Source: Acidobacteriota bacterium | GTDB lineage: Bacteria; Acidobacteriota; Blastocatellia; Pyrinomonadales; Pyrinomonadaceae | DNA length: 64,000 bases | Direction of reading: 5' to 3' | NCBI GenBank assembly: GCA_020199775.1 | Contig: JAIVJZ010000001.1 | Coordinates: forward strand, 310,001-374,000 | Translations under genes and position numbers: made by a program | Shown here: piece after piece, positions 8,265-17,171 of the stretch | Position numbering within the stretch: the first letter of the stretch is position 1 | Layout: every line of letters starts with the position of its first letter | Notes under the pieces: model-generated | The model's input: the letters and a program-made list of their open reading frames with translations, nothing else | The model's database searches: none | What the model was told of the DNA's origin: nothing

Positions 8265-9680
8265 ATGAAAAAACTTTTCGGCACGGACGGCATGCGCGGT
8301 GAGGCCGGGCGTTTCCCGCTCGACGCGCAGACCATCCAGACAACCGGCCGCTCGCTCGCGCGTCATCTGGCCGAACGAGCAGGGAGCGGACGCGCGCCGC
8401 TCATCCTTGTGGGGCGCGACACGCGCGAGTCCGGCGATTGGATCGAGCGCGCGTTCACTGACGGCGCGCGCGCGGCGGGAGCAGTGTGCCATTCGGCGGG
8501 AGTCATCACGACGCCGGGCGTGGCTTTCCTGACGCGCACGCTCCCGGCCGACGCGGGCGTCGTCGTCAGCGCGTCCCACAATCCTTATCAGGACAACGGC
8601 ATCAAAATTTTCGTGCCGACGGGGCGCAAACTCGACGACGCGGCCGAGCGGCTCATCGAAGCCGACATCCATCAGGCACGCCGCGCAGGCGAGAGCGACG
8701 AATCGCACGCGCCGGAGAGTCTCGTTGAAATCCCGCCGCCCGGAGTGGAAATTGGTGTGGACGGGCGGCAGAGCGCGGCGTCTTTGCAGGCACGCTATCT
8801 TGACTACCTGTCTGAAGGAGTTGCGGCGGGCTTGCGGCTCGACGGCTTGCGGCTCGTCGTGGACTGCGCCAACGGCGCGGCGTCGCAACTCGCGCCCGCG
8901 CTCTTCACGCGTCTGGGCGCGGAAGTGTCGGCCGTCAATAACATGCCCGACGGGCGAAACATCAATCGCGACTGTGGCTCGCTTTATGTCGAACGGCTTC
9001 GGGACAAAGTCGTCGCGGAGAAGGCAGACCTCGCGGTCGCATTCGACGGCGACGCCGACCGCGCGCTTTTTCTAGACGCGCGCGGCCATCTCGTTGACGG
9101 CGATGCGACGTTGTGGGTGATGGCGAAAAGTTTTCAGGCGCGCGGCGAACTGGCGGGCGCGTCGGTCGTCGCCACCGTGATGAGCAACATCGGGCTGGAA
9201 CTCGCGCTCAAGTCGCTCGGCATCGAAATGCCGCGCGCCGATGTCGGCGACAAGTACGTGCTCGAAGAGTTGTTGCGCACGGGGGCGGCCTTAGGGGGCG
9301 AACAGTCCGGCCACATCATCTTCCCGAGCGTCAGCCTTGCCGGCGACGGGATGATGACGACGCTCTTCCTGCTGCGCGCGATGCGCGAGGCGGGCGCGTC
9401 GCTCGAACAACTGTCGGCGGGCTTCACGCGCTACCCGCAGATACTCGTCAACGTGCGCGTCGGCGAAAAACGACCCTTCCAAGAGGTCGCGGAAATAGAC
9501 GCGGAAGCCCGCCGGACTGAGACCGCTCTGGCCGGGGAAGGCCGCCTCCTGCTCCGCTATTCCGGCACCGAACCGCTCGCGAGAATTATGATCGAGGGGC
9601 GGCGTCAGGAAGAAATTGAGCGTCTGGCAAAAAATTTAGCATCCGTGATCGAACGCATGCTCGGCGACGGAAAGCAATAA
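8265..9680 (+). CDS. glmM: phosphoglucosamine mutase GlmM
   Basis: GlmM converts glucosamine-6-phosphate to glucosamine-1-phosphate, the precursor of UDP-GlcNAc for peptidoglycan and LPS. All four alpha-D-phosphohexomutase signatures are present: N-terminal FGTDGMRGEAG, active-site loop SASHNP with the phosphoserine near residue 104, metal loop DGDADR near 256, sugar-binding GGEQSGHI, and phosphate-binding RYSGTEPLARIMIEG near the C-terminus. The length of 471 aa is slightly above the usual 445-450. It closes the cdaA-cdaR-glmM cluster. The start is fixed by the MKKLFGTDG family N-terminus. Confidence 0.97.
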   Translation: MKKLFGTDGMRGEAGRFPLDAQTIQTTGRSLARHLAERAGSGRAPLILVGRDTRESGDWIERAFTDGARAAGAVCHSAGVITTPGVAFLTRTLPADAGVVVSASHNPYQDNGIKIFVPTGRKLDDAAERLIEADIHQARRAGESDESHAPESLVEIPPPGVEIGVDGRQSAASLQARYLDYLSEGVAAGLRLDGLRLVVDCANGAASQLAPALFTRLGAEVSAVNNMPDGRNINRDCGSLYVERLRDKVVAEKADLAVAFDGDADRALFLDARGHLVDGDATLWVMAKSFQARGELAGASVVATVMSNIGLELALKSLGIEMPRADVGDKYVLEELLRTGAALGGEQSGHIIFPSVSLAGDGMMTTLFLLRAMREAGASLEQLSAGFTRYPQILVNVRVGEKRPFQEVAEIDAEARRTETALAGEGRLLLRYSGTEPLARIMIEGRRQEEIERLAKNLASVIERMLGDGKQ

Positions 9681-9730
9681 CGGCTAGGAAAACTTTACTC
9701 GCTAGTTGATGTAATTATTACCGGTTAAGG

Positions 9731-9753
9731 GCTGCTGCAAAATTTGCATCAGC
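9731..9753. promoter_or_regulatory. palindromic site, candidate enhancer for the sigma-54 promoter
   Basis: An inverted repeat reads GCTGcTGCAAA-A-TTTGCAtCAGC with a single mismatch over 11-bp half-sites. Its centre lies about 105 bp upstream of the -12 element at 9846-9847, the usual distance for a sigma-54 activator site. The cognate regulator is unknown. Confidence 0.5.
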
Positions 9754-9827
9754 GTCGAATTGAAGGCGAGAAGAGCCCGAAACCCTAATAAAGACAAGCC
9801 GATAAGTAAAAAAAGTTGAAAAACCAC

Positions 9828-9857
9828 TTGCATGGCATGGACATTGCGATGTATATT
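9828..9857 (+). promoter_or_regulatory. sigma-54 (-24/-12) promoter, overlapping a possible sigma-70 promoter
   Basis: Positions 9833-9847 read TGGCATGGACATTGC. This matches the sigma-54 consensus TGGCAYR-N4-TTGC exactly, with GG and GC correctly spaced. Transcription would start near 9859. The same region also fits a weaker sigma-70 promoter: TTGCAT at 9828, 18-bp spacer, TATATT at 9852. No protein-coding gene starts close downstream. Confidence 0.6.
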
Positions 9858-9858
9858 G

Positions 9859-9975
9859 TGGGGCAAGAGAGACGGTTGGTGGATCCTCCGTCTCAGTGGT
9901 TGCTGGGGTGAGGACAGTAGCCACGAATTAGAACCGGCGCGGCGTTCCCCAAGTTCGCTGCGCCGGTTCTGCTTA
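9859..9975 (+). ncRNA. candidate structured small RNA with three consecutive hairpins
   Basis: Immediately after the predicted start come three separate stems. Hairpin 1 is a 7-bp perfect stem (9869-9875 with 9888-9894). Hairpin 2 is a 10-bp stem with two G-U pairs (9896-9905 with 9915-9924). Hairpin 3 is an 11-bp perfect GC-rich stem (9930-9940 with 9960-9970), followed by GCTTATTTA, which could terminate transcription. No open frame with a ribosome site fits. The next gene starts ~140 nt later and has its own extended -10. It could alternatively be a long 5' leader. I could not match it to a known RNA family by eye. Confidence 0.5.
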
Positions 9976-10028
9976 TTTAGGCGACCCCTTTCCCGCTCCA
10001 TTCCCCATACGCCGCTTCCGAGCGCGCG

Positions 10029-10037
10029 TGCTAGAAT
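10029..10037 (+). promoter_or_regulatory. extended -10 promoter element (TGCTAGAAT)
   Basis: TGnTAGAAT lies 76 nt upstream of the M3-like gene start. It is a motif match only, but it indicates that this gene need not rely on the sigma-54 promoter upstream. Confidence 0.4.
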
Positions 10038-10112
10038 CCCACTTGCTCTGAAAAATCTCTTTTCGGCAGTTCAACTTTTCCACGGAAGCGTGAGGCCGTT
10101 CGTGCCGCTCCT

Positions 10113-11666
10113 ATGAAGACGGGCGACTACCGGCGCGATTACGCCGCCTATTCGGCTGCGCTTGAGCGCGCCCGATACGATTACCATACGGGCGTCGAGC
10201 CGGAACTGCGCCTCGCGCCGCTTCGAGACCGCTACGCAGACCTCTGGACGCACGCCGCGGTTGATGATCTCAAGCGCGCGCTGGAAGAAATCCCGCGACA
10301 ATTTGAGACCGAGCGCGTCGCACTCTCCGCCCTGTTGCGCGCGGCGCAATCCGGTTACTTGGAAGCGCGCGCCGCGGAAGTGACGGACGAACTCGAACGC
10401 TGCAAAGCCGCTGCGCACGTCGAGTGGGGCGGCGCACGGCTCGCGTCCGACGACGCGCCGGACGCAATCGCCGCCGAGACCGACCCGGCACGCCGACGCG
10501 AACTCGCCGCGCGTTGGTTCGACGCTCTGCGCGCCTGCGATGACCTTCGCGCCGCCCGTCTCGACATGTTGCGCGAAGGCGCACGCTCTCTCGGCTGCGA
10601 CTCTTATTTCAATTTCCTATCGGGGATCGCGGAGGCGGGTGTCGAGAGCCTGAACGCGGGGGCTGTTGATTTTCTCGAACGCACCGCGTCGGTCTATGCC
10701 GTGAAGATGTTTGAGTGGTCTGCGCGCCACTTGCCCGCCGTGTTCGCACGCGAACCGGTCTACGCCGACAGCCTCTTCTTCGCGCGACTCACGCATCTCG
10801 ACCCGTTCTTCCCCGCGGGTGAACTGCACACAACTTACGAGGCGACGATGAGCGGCTTGGGAATCCGTGTCGGGCGACAATCCAATGTGCGAATTGAAAC
10901 GACCGCCGCTCAGTTTGGGAGAACGCGTGCCGCATGTCTGGCTGTGAAGCCGCCGGAGGATGTGCGCCTCGTCTACCGACGCGAGGGTGGCACGAGTTAC
11001 TACCAAAAGTTTTTCGAGGCGGCGGGACGCGCCCAACATTTCGCTTGGGTTTCGCGCGATCTGTCCGCGCGTTATCCCGAACTCGTGTACGCGCCCGACG
11101 AGACGACGCGCGCGGGCTTCGCTTTTCTCTTCGGCGATCTTCTCACGGATGCGCCGTGGATCGCCGCGCACAGGAACGTGCGGCCTTCGGAGGCGAGCGA
11201 GATTGCGCGCTCCTTCGTCTTCGTCGAGTTGCACCGCACGCGCCGCGCCTGCGTCCGTCTCGGGCAACAGCGCACGCTCGAACAGGCGACCGACACGCGC
11301 TCCGAACATCTCGCGGAGTCGTATGCCGCGGCTCTCGAAGAAGCGATTAACTTTCGCGCGCACCCCTCGCTCTTCCTGCGAGATTTGGTTCCCGGCGGCG
11401 TGCACGACACGCGCGGCGAACGTGCGCGCCTATCGCCCGCCGTGTATTTGCGCGCCCGTCTCTTCGCGGCCGCGCTCGGCGAATATTTTCGGACGCGCCA
11501 CGGCCATCGCTGGTGGTCAACCGGCAAAGTCGCCGACGAGTTGATTGACATGTGGAACACGGGTTCGCGCTACAGCGTCGAAGAACTGGCTTCTCTCGTC
11601 GGGCTCGGCGCGTTGAATTTCGACATGCTGGCCGACTCGATCAACTCGACTCTCATTCGCGAATGA
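10113..11666 (+). CDS. M3-like metallopeptidase homologue lacking its zinc site (pseudoenzyme)
   Basis: The 517-residue, largely helical protein follows the layout of M3-family oligopeptidases. In the family the active-site helix reads HEAGHAxHFA. Here the aligned stretch at residues 301-311 is FEAAGRAQHFA, so both zinc-binding His and the catalytic Glu are replaced (H to E, E to A, H to R). The third ligand, in family contexts like TEGYAFLF, is also lost (RAGFAFLF, Ala near 334). The fold-defining neighbours remain, and the frame is intact with no decay. It is therefore probably a maintained noncatalytic protein. Its stop overlaps the aroB start (ATGA), so it is co-translated with aroB. Its role is unknown. 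Confidence 0.75.
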   Translation: MKTGDYRRDYAAYSAALERARYDYHTGVEPELRLAPLRDRYADLWTHAAVDDLKRALEEIPRQFETERVALSALLRAAQSGYLEARAAEVTDELERCKAAAHVEWGGARLASDDAPDAIAAETDPARRRELAARWFDALRACDDLRAARLDMLREGARSLGCDSYFNFLSGIAEAGVESLNAGAVDFLERTASVYAVKMFEWSARHLPAVFAREPVYADSLFFARLTHLDPFFPAGELHTTYEATMSGLGIRVGRQSNVRIETTAAQFGRTRAACLAVKPPEDVRLVYRREGGTSYYQKFFEAAGRAQHFAWVSRDLSARYPELVYAPDETTRAGFAFLFGDLLTDAPWIAAHRNVRPSEASEIARSFVFVELHRTRRACVRLGQQRTLEQATDTRSEHLAESYAAALEEAINFRAHPSLFLRDLVPGGVHDTRGERARLSPAVYLRARLFAAALGEYFRTRHGHRWWSTGKVADELIDMWNTGSRYSVEELASLVGLGALNFDMLADSINSTLIRE

Positions 11667-12853
11667 AACAGATGCAACGGGTCAGCGTGCGCCCTCGTGG
11701 GCGTGAAAATTATGAGATCGAGATCGGCGCGAACGCGCTTGATAGCGTCGGCCGTGTGGCGCGCCACACGCTCGCGCCGCACGCGCGTCGCATCGTCGTC
11801 GTCTCGAACGCGCGCGTCTTCAGCCTCTACGGCGCGGGCGTCGTCCGCGACTTGCGCGCCGCCGGATTCAACATCTCACACTGGCTGATGGGCGAAGGCG
11901 AGCGTCACAAAAATCTCAGGACGGCGGAGCGCGCCCTCGCGTTTTTTTCCGCGTGTAAACTTGAGCGGACGGACGCGGTCGTCGCGCTCGGCGGCGGGGT
12001 TGTGGGCGATCTCGCGGGCTTCGCGGCGGCCGTCTACCTGCGCGGCATCCCTTTCCTGCAAGTCCCGACGACGCTCCTCGCGCAAATCGACGCCTCCGTC
12101 GGCGGCAAAACGGCCGTCAACACGCGCGACGGCAAAAACTTGATCGGGGCGTTTCACCAGCCGCGCGCGGTCGTCATCTCGACCGAGACACTGTCAACGC
12201 TCCCGCCGCGTGAACTGACCGCCGGGTGGTGCGAGGCGATCAAGCAGGGCGCGGTCGGCAGCCGTCGCCTGTTTGAACAGACGCGCCGCTTTCTCATCGC
12301 GGAGAGAATGAATGAAACCGCGCGCTCTCTTGAACGTACACACGGGCGCGCGGACGAACTCGCCGGTCTGATCGCCGCGCAGTGTTCTTTCAAAGCGAAG
12401 ATCGTGGCCGACGACGAACGCGAGGACGTGGGGCGCACGGACGCGCGCTCGCGGCGCATCCTCAACTTCGGCCACACCGCCGCGCACGCCCTTGAAGCAA
12501 TCACGCGTTACAGGCGTTTTCGCCACGGCGAAGCGGTCGGCTACGGGATGCTCGTCGCGGCCGAGATTTCACAAAGGCTAGGCATGCTCGACGCTTCGGA
12601 GTTAGAATCACTGCGAGTTTGCGTCCGGCTTGCAGGCCGCTTGCCGCGCGCGGACGATCTCGACGAGCGCGCTCTCTTGCGCTCGATTGCTTCGGACAAA
12701 AAGAGCGTCGGCGGCCATGTCCGCTGGGTACTGCTCGAACGCATCGGGCGGGCGCGCATCGTGAGCGGCGAGCAGATTCCGCCGCGCGTCGTGCGCTGTG
12801 CGCTCCGCGCCGCGTTGGCCGCAAATTCGGGAGACAAAAGTGAGGGCAACTGA
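11663..12853 (+). CDS. aroB: 3-dehydroquinate synthase AroB
   Basis: AroB catalyses the second step of the shikimate pathway: DAHP to 3-dehydroquinate, with NAD+ and a divalent metal in the cytoplasm. Signatures are the NAD/substrate loop ALGGGVVGDLAGFAA, QVPTTLLAQIDASVGGKT, the GKNLIGAFHQP loop, and metal-binding His in FGHTAAHALE and RHGEAVGYGM. The ATG overlapping the upstream stop gives 396 residues; a longer upstream frame exists but would run antiparallel to family length (~360). The C-terminus is slightly extended. It is co-directional with the upstream pseudopeptidase and the downstream membrane protein. Confidence 0.95.
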   Translation: MKQMQRVSVRPRGRENYEIEIGANALDSVGRVARHTLAPHARRIVVVSNARVFSLYGAGVVRDLRAAGFNISHWLMGEGERHKNLRTAERALAFFSACKLERTDAVVALGGGVVGDLAGFAAAVYLRGIPFLQVPTTLLAQIDASVGGKTAVNTRDGKNLIGAFHQPRAVVISTETLSTLPPRELTAGWCEAIKQGAVGSRRLFEQTRRFLIAERMNETARSLERTHGRADELAGLIAAQCSFKAKIVADDEREDVGRTDARSRRILNFGHTAAHALEAITRYRRFRHGEAVGYGMLVAAEISQRLGMLDASELESLRVCVRLAGRLPRADDLDERALLRSIASDKKSVGGHVRWVLLERIGRARIVSGEQIPPRVVRCALRAALAANSGDKSEGN

Positions 12854-12854
12854 A

Positions 12855-13262
12855 ATGAGACAGGCGGGCGACATACCTTCCGGCGCGCGGAAGACGACCG
12901 AGCGCGGCAGTTCCCGCCTCAATTTCCTGATCTCGATGGCGGTCATCGCGGCGGTCGCTTACGCGGGCTACCAGTACGTCCCGGTCGCCTATCAGGCTTC
13001 GCAGTTGAAGGTCTTCATGCAGGACACGGTGGACAACGCGGTCATCACCGGCAAGGACGCGCGTTGGACGGAGGATCAGTTGCGGCGCAATCTGGCGACA
13101 TACGGCGCACCCTCCGACGCGCGCATCACCGTCGCCAACCGCGAATCGCGCATCGAGGCGCACGTCGAATACACCGTCCCCGTCCCGTTGCTGGTCACGA
13201 CCTACCGGTACGTGTTCGACCACACCACGCGCAGCAGCAATTACCTGTCCGGCGGAGGGTGA
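12855..13262 (+). CDS. small single-pass membrane protein of unknown function
   Basis: This 135-residue protein has a cytoplasmic basic N-terminus, one transmembrane helix at residues ~28-46 (ISMAVIAAVAYAGYQYVPV) and a soluble domain of ~85 residues (MQDTVDNAVITGKD...). It starts 2 bp after the aroB stop, so it is probably translationally coupled. The size and topology resemble DUF4845-type small membrane proteins, but no signature is conclusive. No function is assigned. Confidence 0.72.
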   Translation: MRQAGDIPSGARKTTERGSSRLNFLISMAVIAAVAYAGYQYVPVAYQASQLKVFMQDTVDNAVITGKDARWTEDQLRRNLATYGAPSDARITVANRESRIEAHVEYTVPVPLLVTTYRYVFDHTTRSSNYLSGGG

Positions 13263-13272
13263 TAAAACAAAC

Positions 13273-13366
13273 AGGGGAAAGGTAAAAGGGGAAAGGGGTA
13301 AAGGGACGGACACTCAATTTAATGAGTGCTTCCCCTTTACCCCTTCTCCCTTTACCTTTCCCCTTC
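13273..13366. repeat. heptad inverted repeat (AGGGGAA unit) between convergent genes
   Basis: Five 7-bp units from 13273 (AGGGGAA, AGGTAAA, AGGGGAA, AGGGGTA, AAGGGAC) face a nearly perfect reverse complement at 13331-13366. The loop itself contains a perfect CACTCA/TGAGTG stem. Folded, it gives a stem of about 40 bp. It could end transcription from both sides. Close relatives of this unit occur at 30616-30740 and 34425-34545. Confidence 0.88.
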
Positions 13367-13370
13367 GCAG

Positions 13371-15251
13371 TTATGCTGCCGCGACCTTTGCGCCGAGCGA
13401 GCTTTGCAATTGGACGTAAGCCGTGGGCGCGCTGGCGAGCCACGTGGTCGGGCAGACGCCGCAGCGTTCGCAAGTGCTGACCGAAGGACACGGCGCGGTC
13501 GATTTCGCGATCTGCGCGCGTTCGTGTTCGCGCTGCATAAACTCGCGCCCGAGTCCCGCGTCGACGATCTCCCACGGCAAAAATTCTTCGTACGCGCGCG
13601 CGCGGCTGGTGTGAAAAGCCGGGTCGAATTGCGTCTCGCGCAAGGCCGCGCCCAGGTCGCCGCCGTTCCGCGCCATCGCTTCGATAACCTGACTGACCGA
13701 GCGGTCGCCCGACGAGAACAACGCCTGCTCGTGCGCGATGCGCGCCGACATCGCGCGCACTTCGACGTTCGGAATCCGCGCGAGTTGTTTCGAGACCCAT
13801 TTCAGACGCCGCTTGAGTTCACGCTCTTCGCAAATCGGCTCCCACTGGAACGGCGTGTTCGGCTTGGGCACAAACCCGTTCAGGGCGGGGATAATTTTGC
13901 CGACGTGGCCGAACCGCTTGCCCGCTTCGAGCATCCTGTCTTTGATGCGTTCGACGAGGCGAACCATCTCTTCCAAATCCTCGTCCGTCTCCGTCGGCAG
14001 GCCAACCATCAGGTAGAGTTTGATGGTGAGCATCCCCCGGTCGAAGACCGCGCCGCAGATGTCCACGATCTCGTCGTTCGTCAAATTCTTGTTGATGACT
14101 TTGCGCAGGCGATCCGAACCCGTCTCCGGCGCAACCGCGATCTGCTGATCGCGCGATTCGACGAGCGCGTCCAGCAGTTCGTCCTCGATCTGATCGAGGC
14201 GGAGCGACGAGACGGAGATGCGGTAATTCATCTCGCGGAGTCCCTGCAAGATTTCGCTGATCTCCGGGTGGTCGCAGACGGCCGTCGAGACCAGACCGAT
14301 CTTATCCGTCCGGCCGCGCCACTCGGCGGCCTTCGCTAGCACGTCGCGTGCGGGCACAACGCGCGGCGGCCAGTAGTTGAACCCGGCCCAGCAGAAGCGG
14401 CAACCTTGTGAACAGCCGCGCGAAATCTCGATGAGGAAACGCTCGCCCATCTCGGCTTCGGGCGCGCGGATAACGGTCGAAGGCGCGAACACGTTTTGCT
14501 GGCGTAAGCTCTCGGCGATTTCCGTGTCGCCGCGCCGCATCGCGCGCCGGAGAGTTCCCTCCTTCGGGTTCTCGGCGGCGACCGCGCGCCCGACGCGCAT
14601 GGGCACGCCCGGCTGCTTCGGCGTGTAAGATTCGATTGCGCCCGCGTCGTCGTAACGCACGTCGTAGAGCGACGGCACGTAGAAGCCACGGCCTCGCCGC
14701 GCGAGCGCGAGCAGTAAATCTTCCTTCGCGCCTTCGTTCGCGAGGATCGTATCAACCAACTGCGGCACGAGCACTTCGCCCTCGCCGACGCCGACGACAT
14801 CGGTGAAATCCGCGATGGGTTCGGGATTCAAAAACGACGCCGCGCCGCCCATCACGACGAGCGGGTCGTGGCGCGTGCGCTCGCGCGAGCGCAGGGGCAC
14901 GCCGCCGAGCTTGAGCAGCCGCGCCATGTTCAAATAGTCCGTCTCGAACGAGATCGAAAAAGCGATCACGTCGAAGTCGCGGACGGGCGTCTGCGTCTCC
15001 AGAGAGAGGAGCGGCGTGTTCGTCTTCTCATATTCGCGCATCTCCGTCTCGTCCGGCAGAAAGACGCGCTCGCAGGAGACTTCGGGAATCTGATTGAAAA
15101 TTTCGTAGACGGCGTGAAAGCCCAGGTTCGCCATCCCGACCGCGTACACGTTCGGATAGCAGAGCGCGACGCGCAAACCCGCGCCCCGCTTGATCACGTG
15201 GCCCTCCTCCATGGAGAGCTTTCTCCTGTAACTTTCGACGATTTTCTTCAT
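13371..15251 (-). CDS. B12-binding/radical SAM protein (TIGR03960-like)
   Basis: This 626-residue enzyme has an N-terminal cobalamin-binding-like Rossmann region (LRVALCYPNVYAVGMANLG, then GEGEVLVPQLVD), followed by a radical SAM barrel. The iron-sulfur motif CxxxCxxC is GCSQGCRFC, Cys 280, 284 and 287. SAM-binding motifs such as VAPETGSDRLR and LYLMVGLPTETDED follow. A second Cys cluster near the C-terminus (CPSVSTCERCGVC) may bind metal. The layout matches the widespread TIGR03960 family, whose substrate is not known; in some genomes it is fused to a TIGR03936-type domain, absent here. It is monocistronic, followed by a heptad hairpin. Confidence 0.88.
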   Translation of the reverse strand: MKKIVESYRRKLSMEEGHVIKRGAGLRVALCYPNVYAVGMANLGFHAVYEIFNQIPEVSCERVFLPDETEMREYEKTNTPLLSLETQTPVRDFDVIAFSISFETDYLNMARLLKLGGVPLRSRERTRHDPLVVMGGAASFLNPEPIADFTDVVGVGEGEVLVPQLVDTILANEGAKEDLLLALARRGRGFYVPSLYDVRYDDAGAIESYTPKQPGVPMRVGRAVAAENPKEGTLRRAMRRGDTEIAESLRQQNVFAPSTVIRAPEAEMGERFLIEISRGCSQGCRFCWAGFNYWPPRVVPARDVLAKAAEWRGRTDKIGLVSTAVCDHPEISEILQGLREMNYRISVSSLRLDQIEDELLDALVESRDQQIAVAPETGSDRLRKVINKNLTNDEIVDICGAVFDRGMLTIKLYLMVGLPTETDEDLEEMVRLVERIKDRMLEAGKRFGHVGKIIPALNGFVPKPNTPFQWEPICEERELKRRLKWVSKQLARIPNVEVRAMSARIAHEQALFSSGDRSVSQVIEAMARNGGDLGAALRETQFDPAFHTSRARAYEEFLPWEIVDAGLGREFMQREHERAQIAKSTAPCPSVSTCERCGVCPTTWLASAPTAYVQLQSSLGAKVAAA

Positions 15252-15258
15252 TAAAAAC

Positions 15259-15375
15259 CTGTCAGTGGTCAGTCGTCCGCATTCGGTCGCAGCCGGTTGT
15301 CGGACTGTATTTGATGCCGAATCAGGGCTTTAAGAGGCTTCCCGGCGCGCATAAACGACGGATAACTGACGAATT
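15259..15375. repeat. degenerate heptad inverted repeat upstream of the radical SAM gene
   Basis: Units CTGTCAG, TGGTCAG, TCGTCCG and others run from 15259 to 15307. Units ACGACGG, ATAACTG and ACGAATT run from 15355 to 15375. The last unit supplies the rpoD stop codon (TAA on the minus strand). The period is 7, with moderate decay. Confidence 0.6.
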
Positions 15376-17040
15376 ACGGCCTCGTTCCTTCGAGGAACGC
15401 TTTCAGTTTGCGCGAACGCGACGGGTGACGCAACTTGCGCAGAGCCTTCGCCTCGATCTGGCGGATGCGCTCGCGCGTGACGGCGAAGTGCTGGCCGACC
15501 TCTTCGAGCGTGTGCTCCGAGCCCGTCGTGCCCAGCCCGAAGCGCATCTTGATGACCTTTTCTTCGCGCGGCGTGAGCGTCGCCAGCACCTCGTCCGTGA
15601 TCATGCGCAGGTTCGCCGCGACGACCGCGTCGGCCGGGTTCAAAATCGATCTGTCTTCGATGAAGTCGCCGAGGTGCGAATCCTCCTCTTCGCCGATGGG
15701 CGTCTCCAAAGAAATCGGCTCCTGCGCGATCTTCAAAACCTTGCGCACCTTCGAGACGGGAATGTCCATCTTGCGCGCGATCTCCTCGCTCGTCGGTTCG
15801 CGCCCCAACTCCTGCACGAGCGCGCGCGAGGTGCGAATCAACTTGTTGATCGTCTCGATCATGTGGACGGGGATACGGATGGTGCGCGCCTGATCGGCAA
15901 TCGCGCGCGTGATGGCCTGTCGAATCCACCACGTCGCGTAGGTCGAGAACTTGTAGCCGCGCCGCTCTTCGCAATCGAGACGACCAGACGCAAATTCGCT
16001 TCGATCAGTTCGCGCTTGGCCTGTCCCGTCTCGTATTCGCCCGCGACGATTGCCTGAAGCGAACGCCTGATCTCGACGGGCGAGATGAGCGTCTCCGCTT
16101 CGACCTGCTGGAGCTTCCGCTTCGCCGCCGCGATGTGCCGTTTGTAGTCGCGCTCCTCTTCGGGCTTGATGCGTCGCTTGCCGAGCCGTTCGGTATACTT
16201 GTCTATCTCGCGTTCGGCGTTGCGCACCTCCTTGGCGACCGCGCGGATCGCGCCGATCATGCGCTGGCGCGCGCGCTCCGTCAGGTTCAACTGTCCGATC
16301 TCCTGCGCGATCTCAAGGCGCGTGCGCGCGACGTTGCGACGCAGGCGCAACAACTTTTTCGACGGCTTGCCGCGCGCGAGCGTCTGCTCGGCGCGCAGGC
16401 GTTCCCAGTCTTTGAGCCCGGCCTTGAAGTGCTTGCGGATATTGCCGATGCCTTCGACCGTCCACTGGTGATACTCTTCGGCCTTGTCCTCGATGCCCGT
16501 CAGTTCGGCCTGCTCGGAGAAGGTCACGACATCACGGATGCTGATCTTATCCGCCAAGAGATCATCCCCGGTGCGCAGCAGTTCGCAGACGGCGATGGGC
16601 GAGCGCGAGATGGCTTTGCGGGTTTTGATCTGGCCGCGCTCGATGCGTTTGGCGATGGCGACTTCGCCCTCGCGCGTCAGCAGCGGGACGACGCCCATCT
16701 CGCGCAGGTAGAGGCGCACGGGGTCGTTCGTCTTGTCGAGCATGCCCGCCGAGAGATCGAGACTCGCTTCGTCTTCGTCCAGAGCCTCGTCGTCGTCTTC
16801 GGGCGAGACGGCGGTGGCGATGGATTGGGCGGCCTGTTCGATGAGGCGTTCGTCGGAATCGGCGACGATGATGTTCGCGCCGTCCAACTTTTGCAGTACG
16901 TCCTCGATGTCGTCAGGCGAGACGACGTTGTCGGGCAAGGCGCGGTTGAGGTCGTCGAACGTCAGATACTTCTTGTCGCCGCCCAACTCCAACAGACGTT
17001 GCACCACGTCGTCTTGATCTTTCTCTTCCATGCTTGCCAT
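15374..17040 (-). pseudogene. rpoD: RpoD, primary sigma-70 factor, broken by an out-of-frame deletion
   Basis: The 5' part (17040 to about 15967) encodes region 1.1, region 1.2 (DPVRLYLREMGVVPLLTREGE), the nonconserved domain and the start of region 2 up to [10 protein letters not shown]. The 3' part (from about 15964) resumes in another frame at [20 protein letters not shown] and continues through regions 3 and 4, with the [22 protein letters not shown]. Between them about 29 highly conserved residues (KYTNRGLQFLDLIQEG... in E. coli, the core-binding region 2.1/2.2 part) are missing, equal to ~85 nt, so the frame shifts. Both halves are otherwise intact. Downstream of mutS2-dnaG this is the primary sigma gene by synteny, so a sequencing or assembly error is as likely as a real mutation. 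Confidence 0.85.
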
Positions 17041-17171
17041 AGCTTTGGATTTCGGATTCGCAATTTGTGACCCGTCCCTACTGCCGCCGCCCGCGCTCCC
17101 GATTCGGGAACGACGGCCGCGACCATGGAACTGCTCAAAAATTTAAAATCGAAAATAACTCCTGCGCCGCC

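Noticed and set aside
9702..10001. Minus-strand frames across the sigma-54/hairpin region
   Set aside because: No ribosome site and no protein resemblance; the palindrome, promoter and hairpins explain the sequence better.
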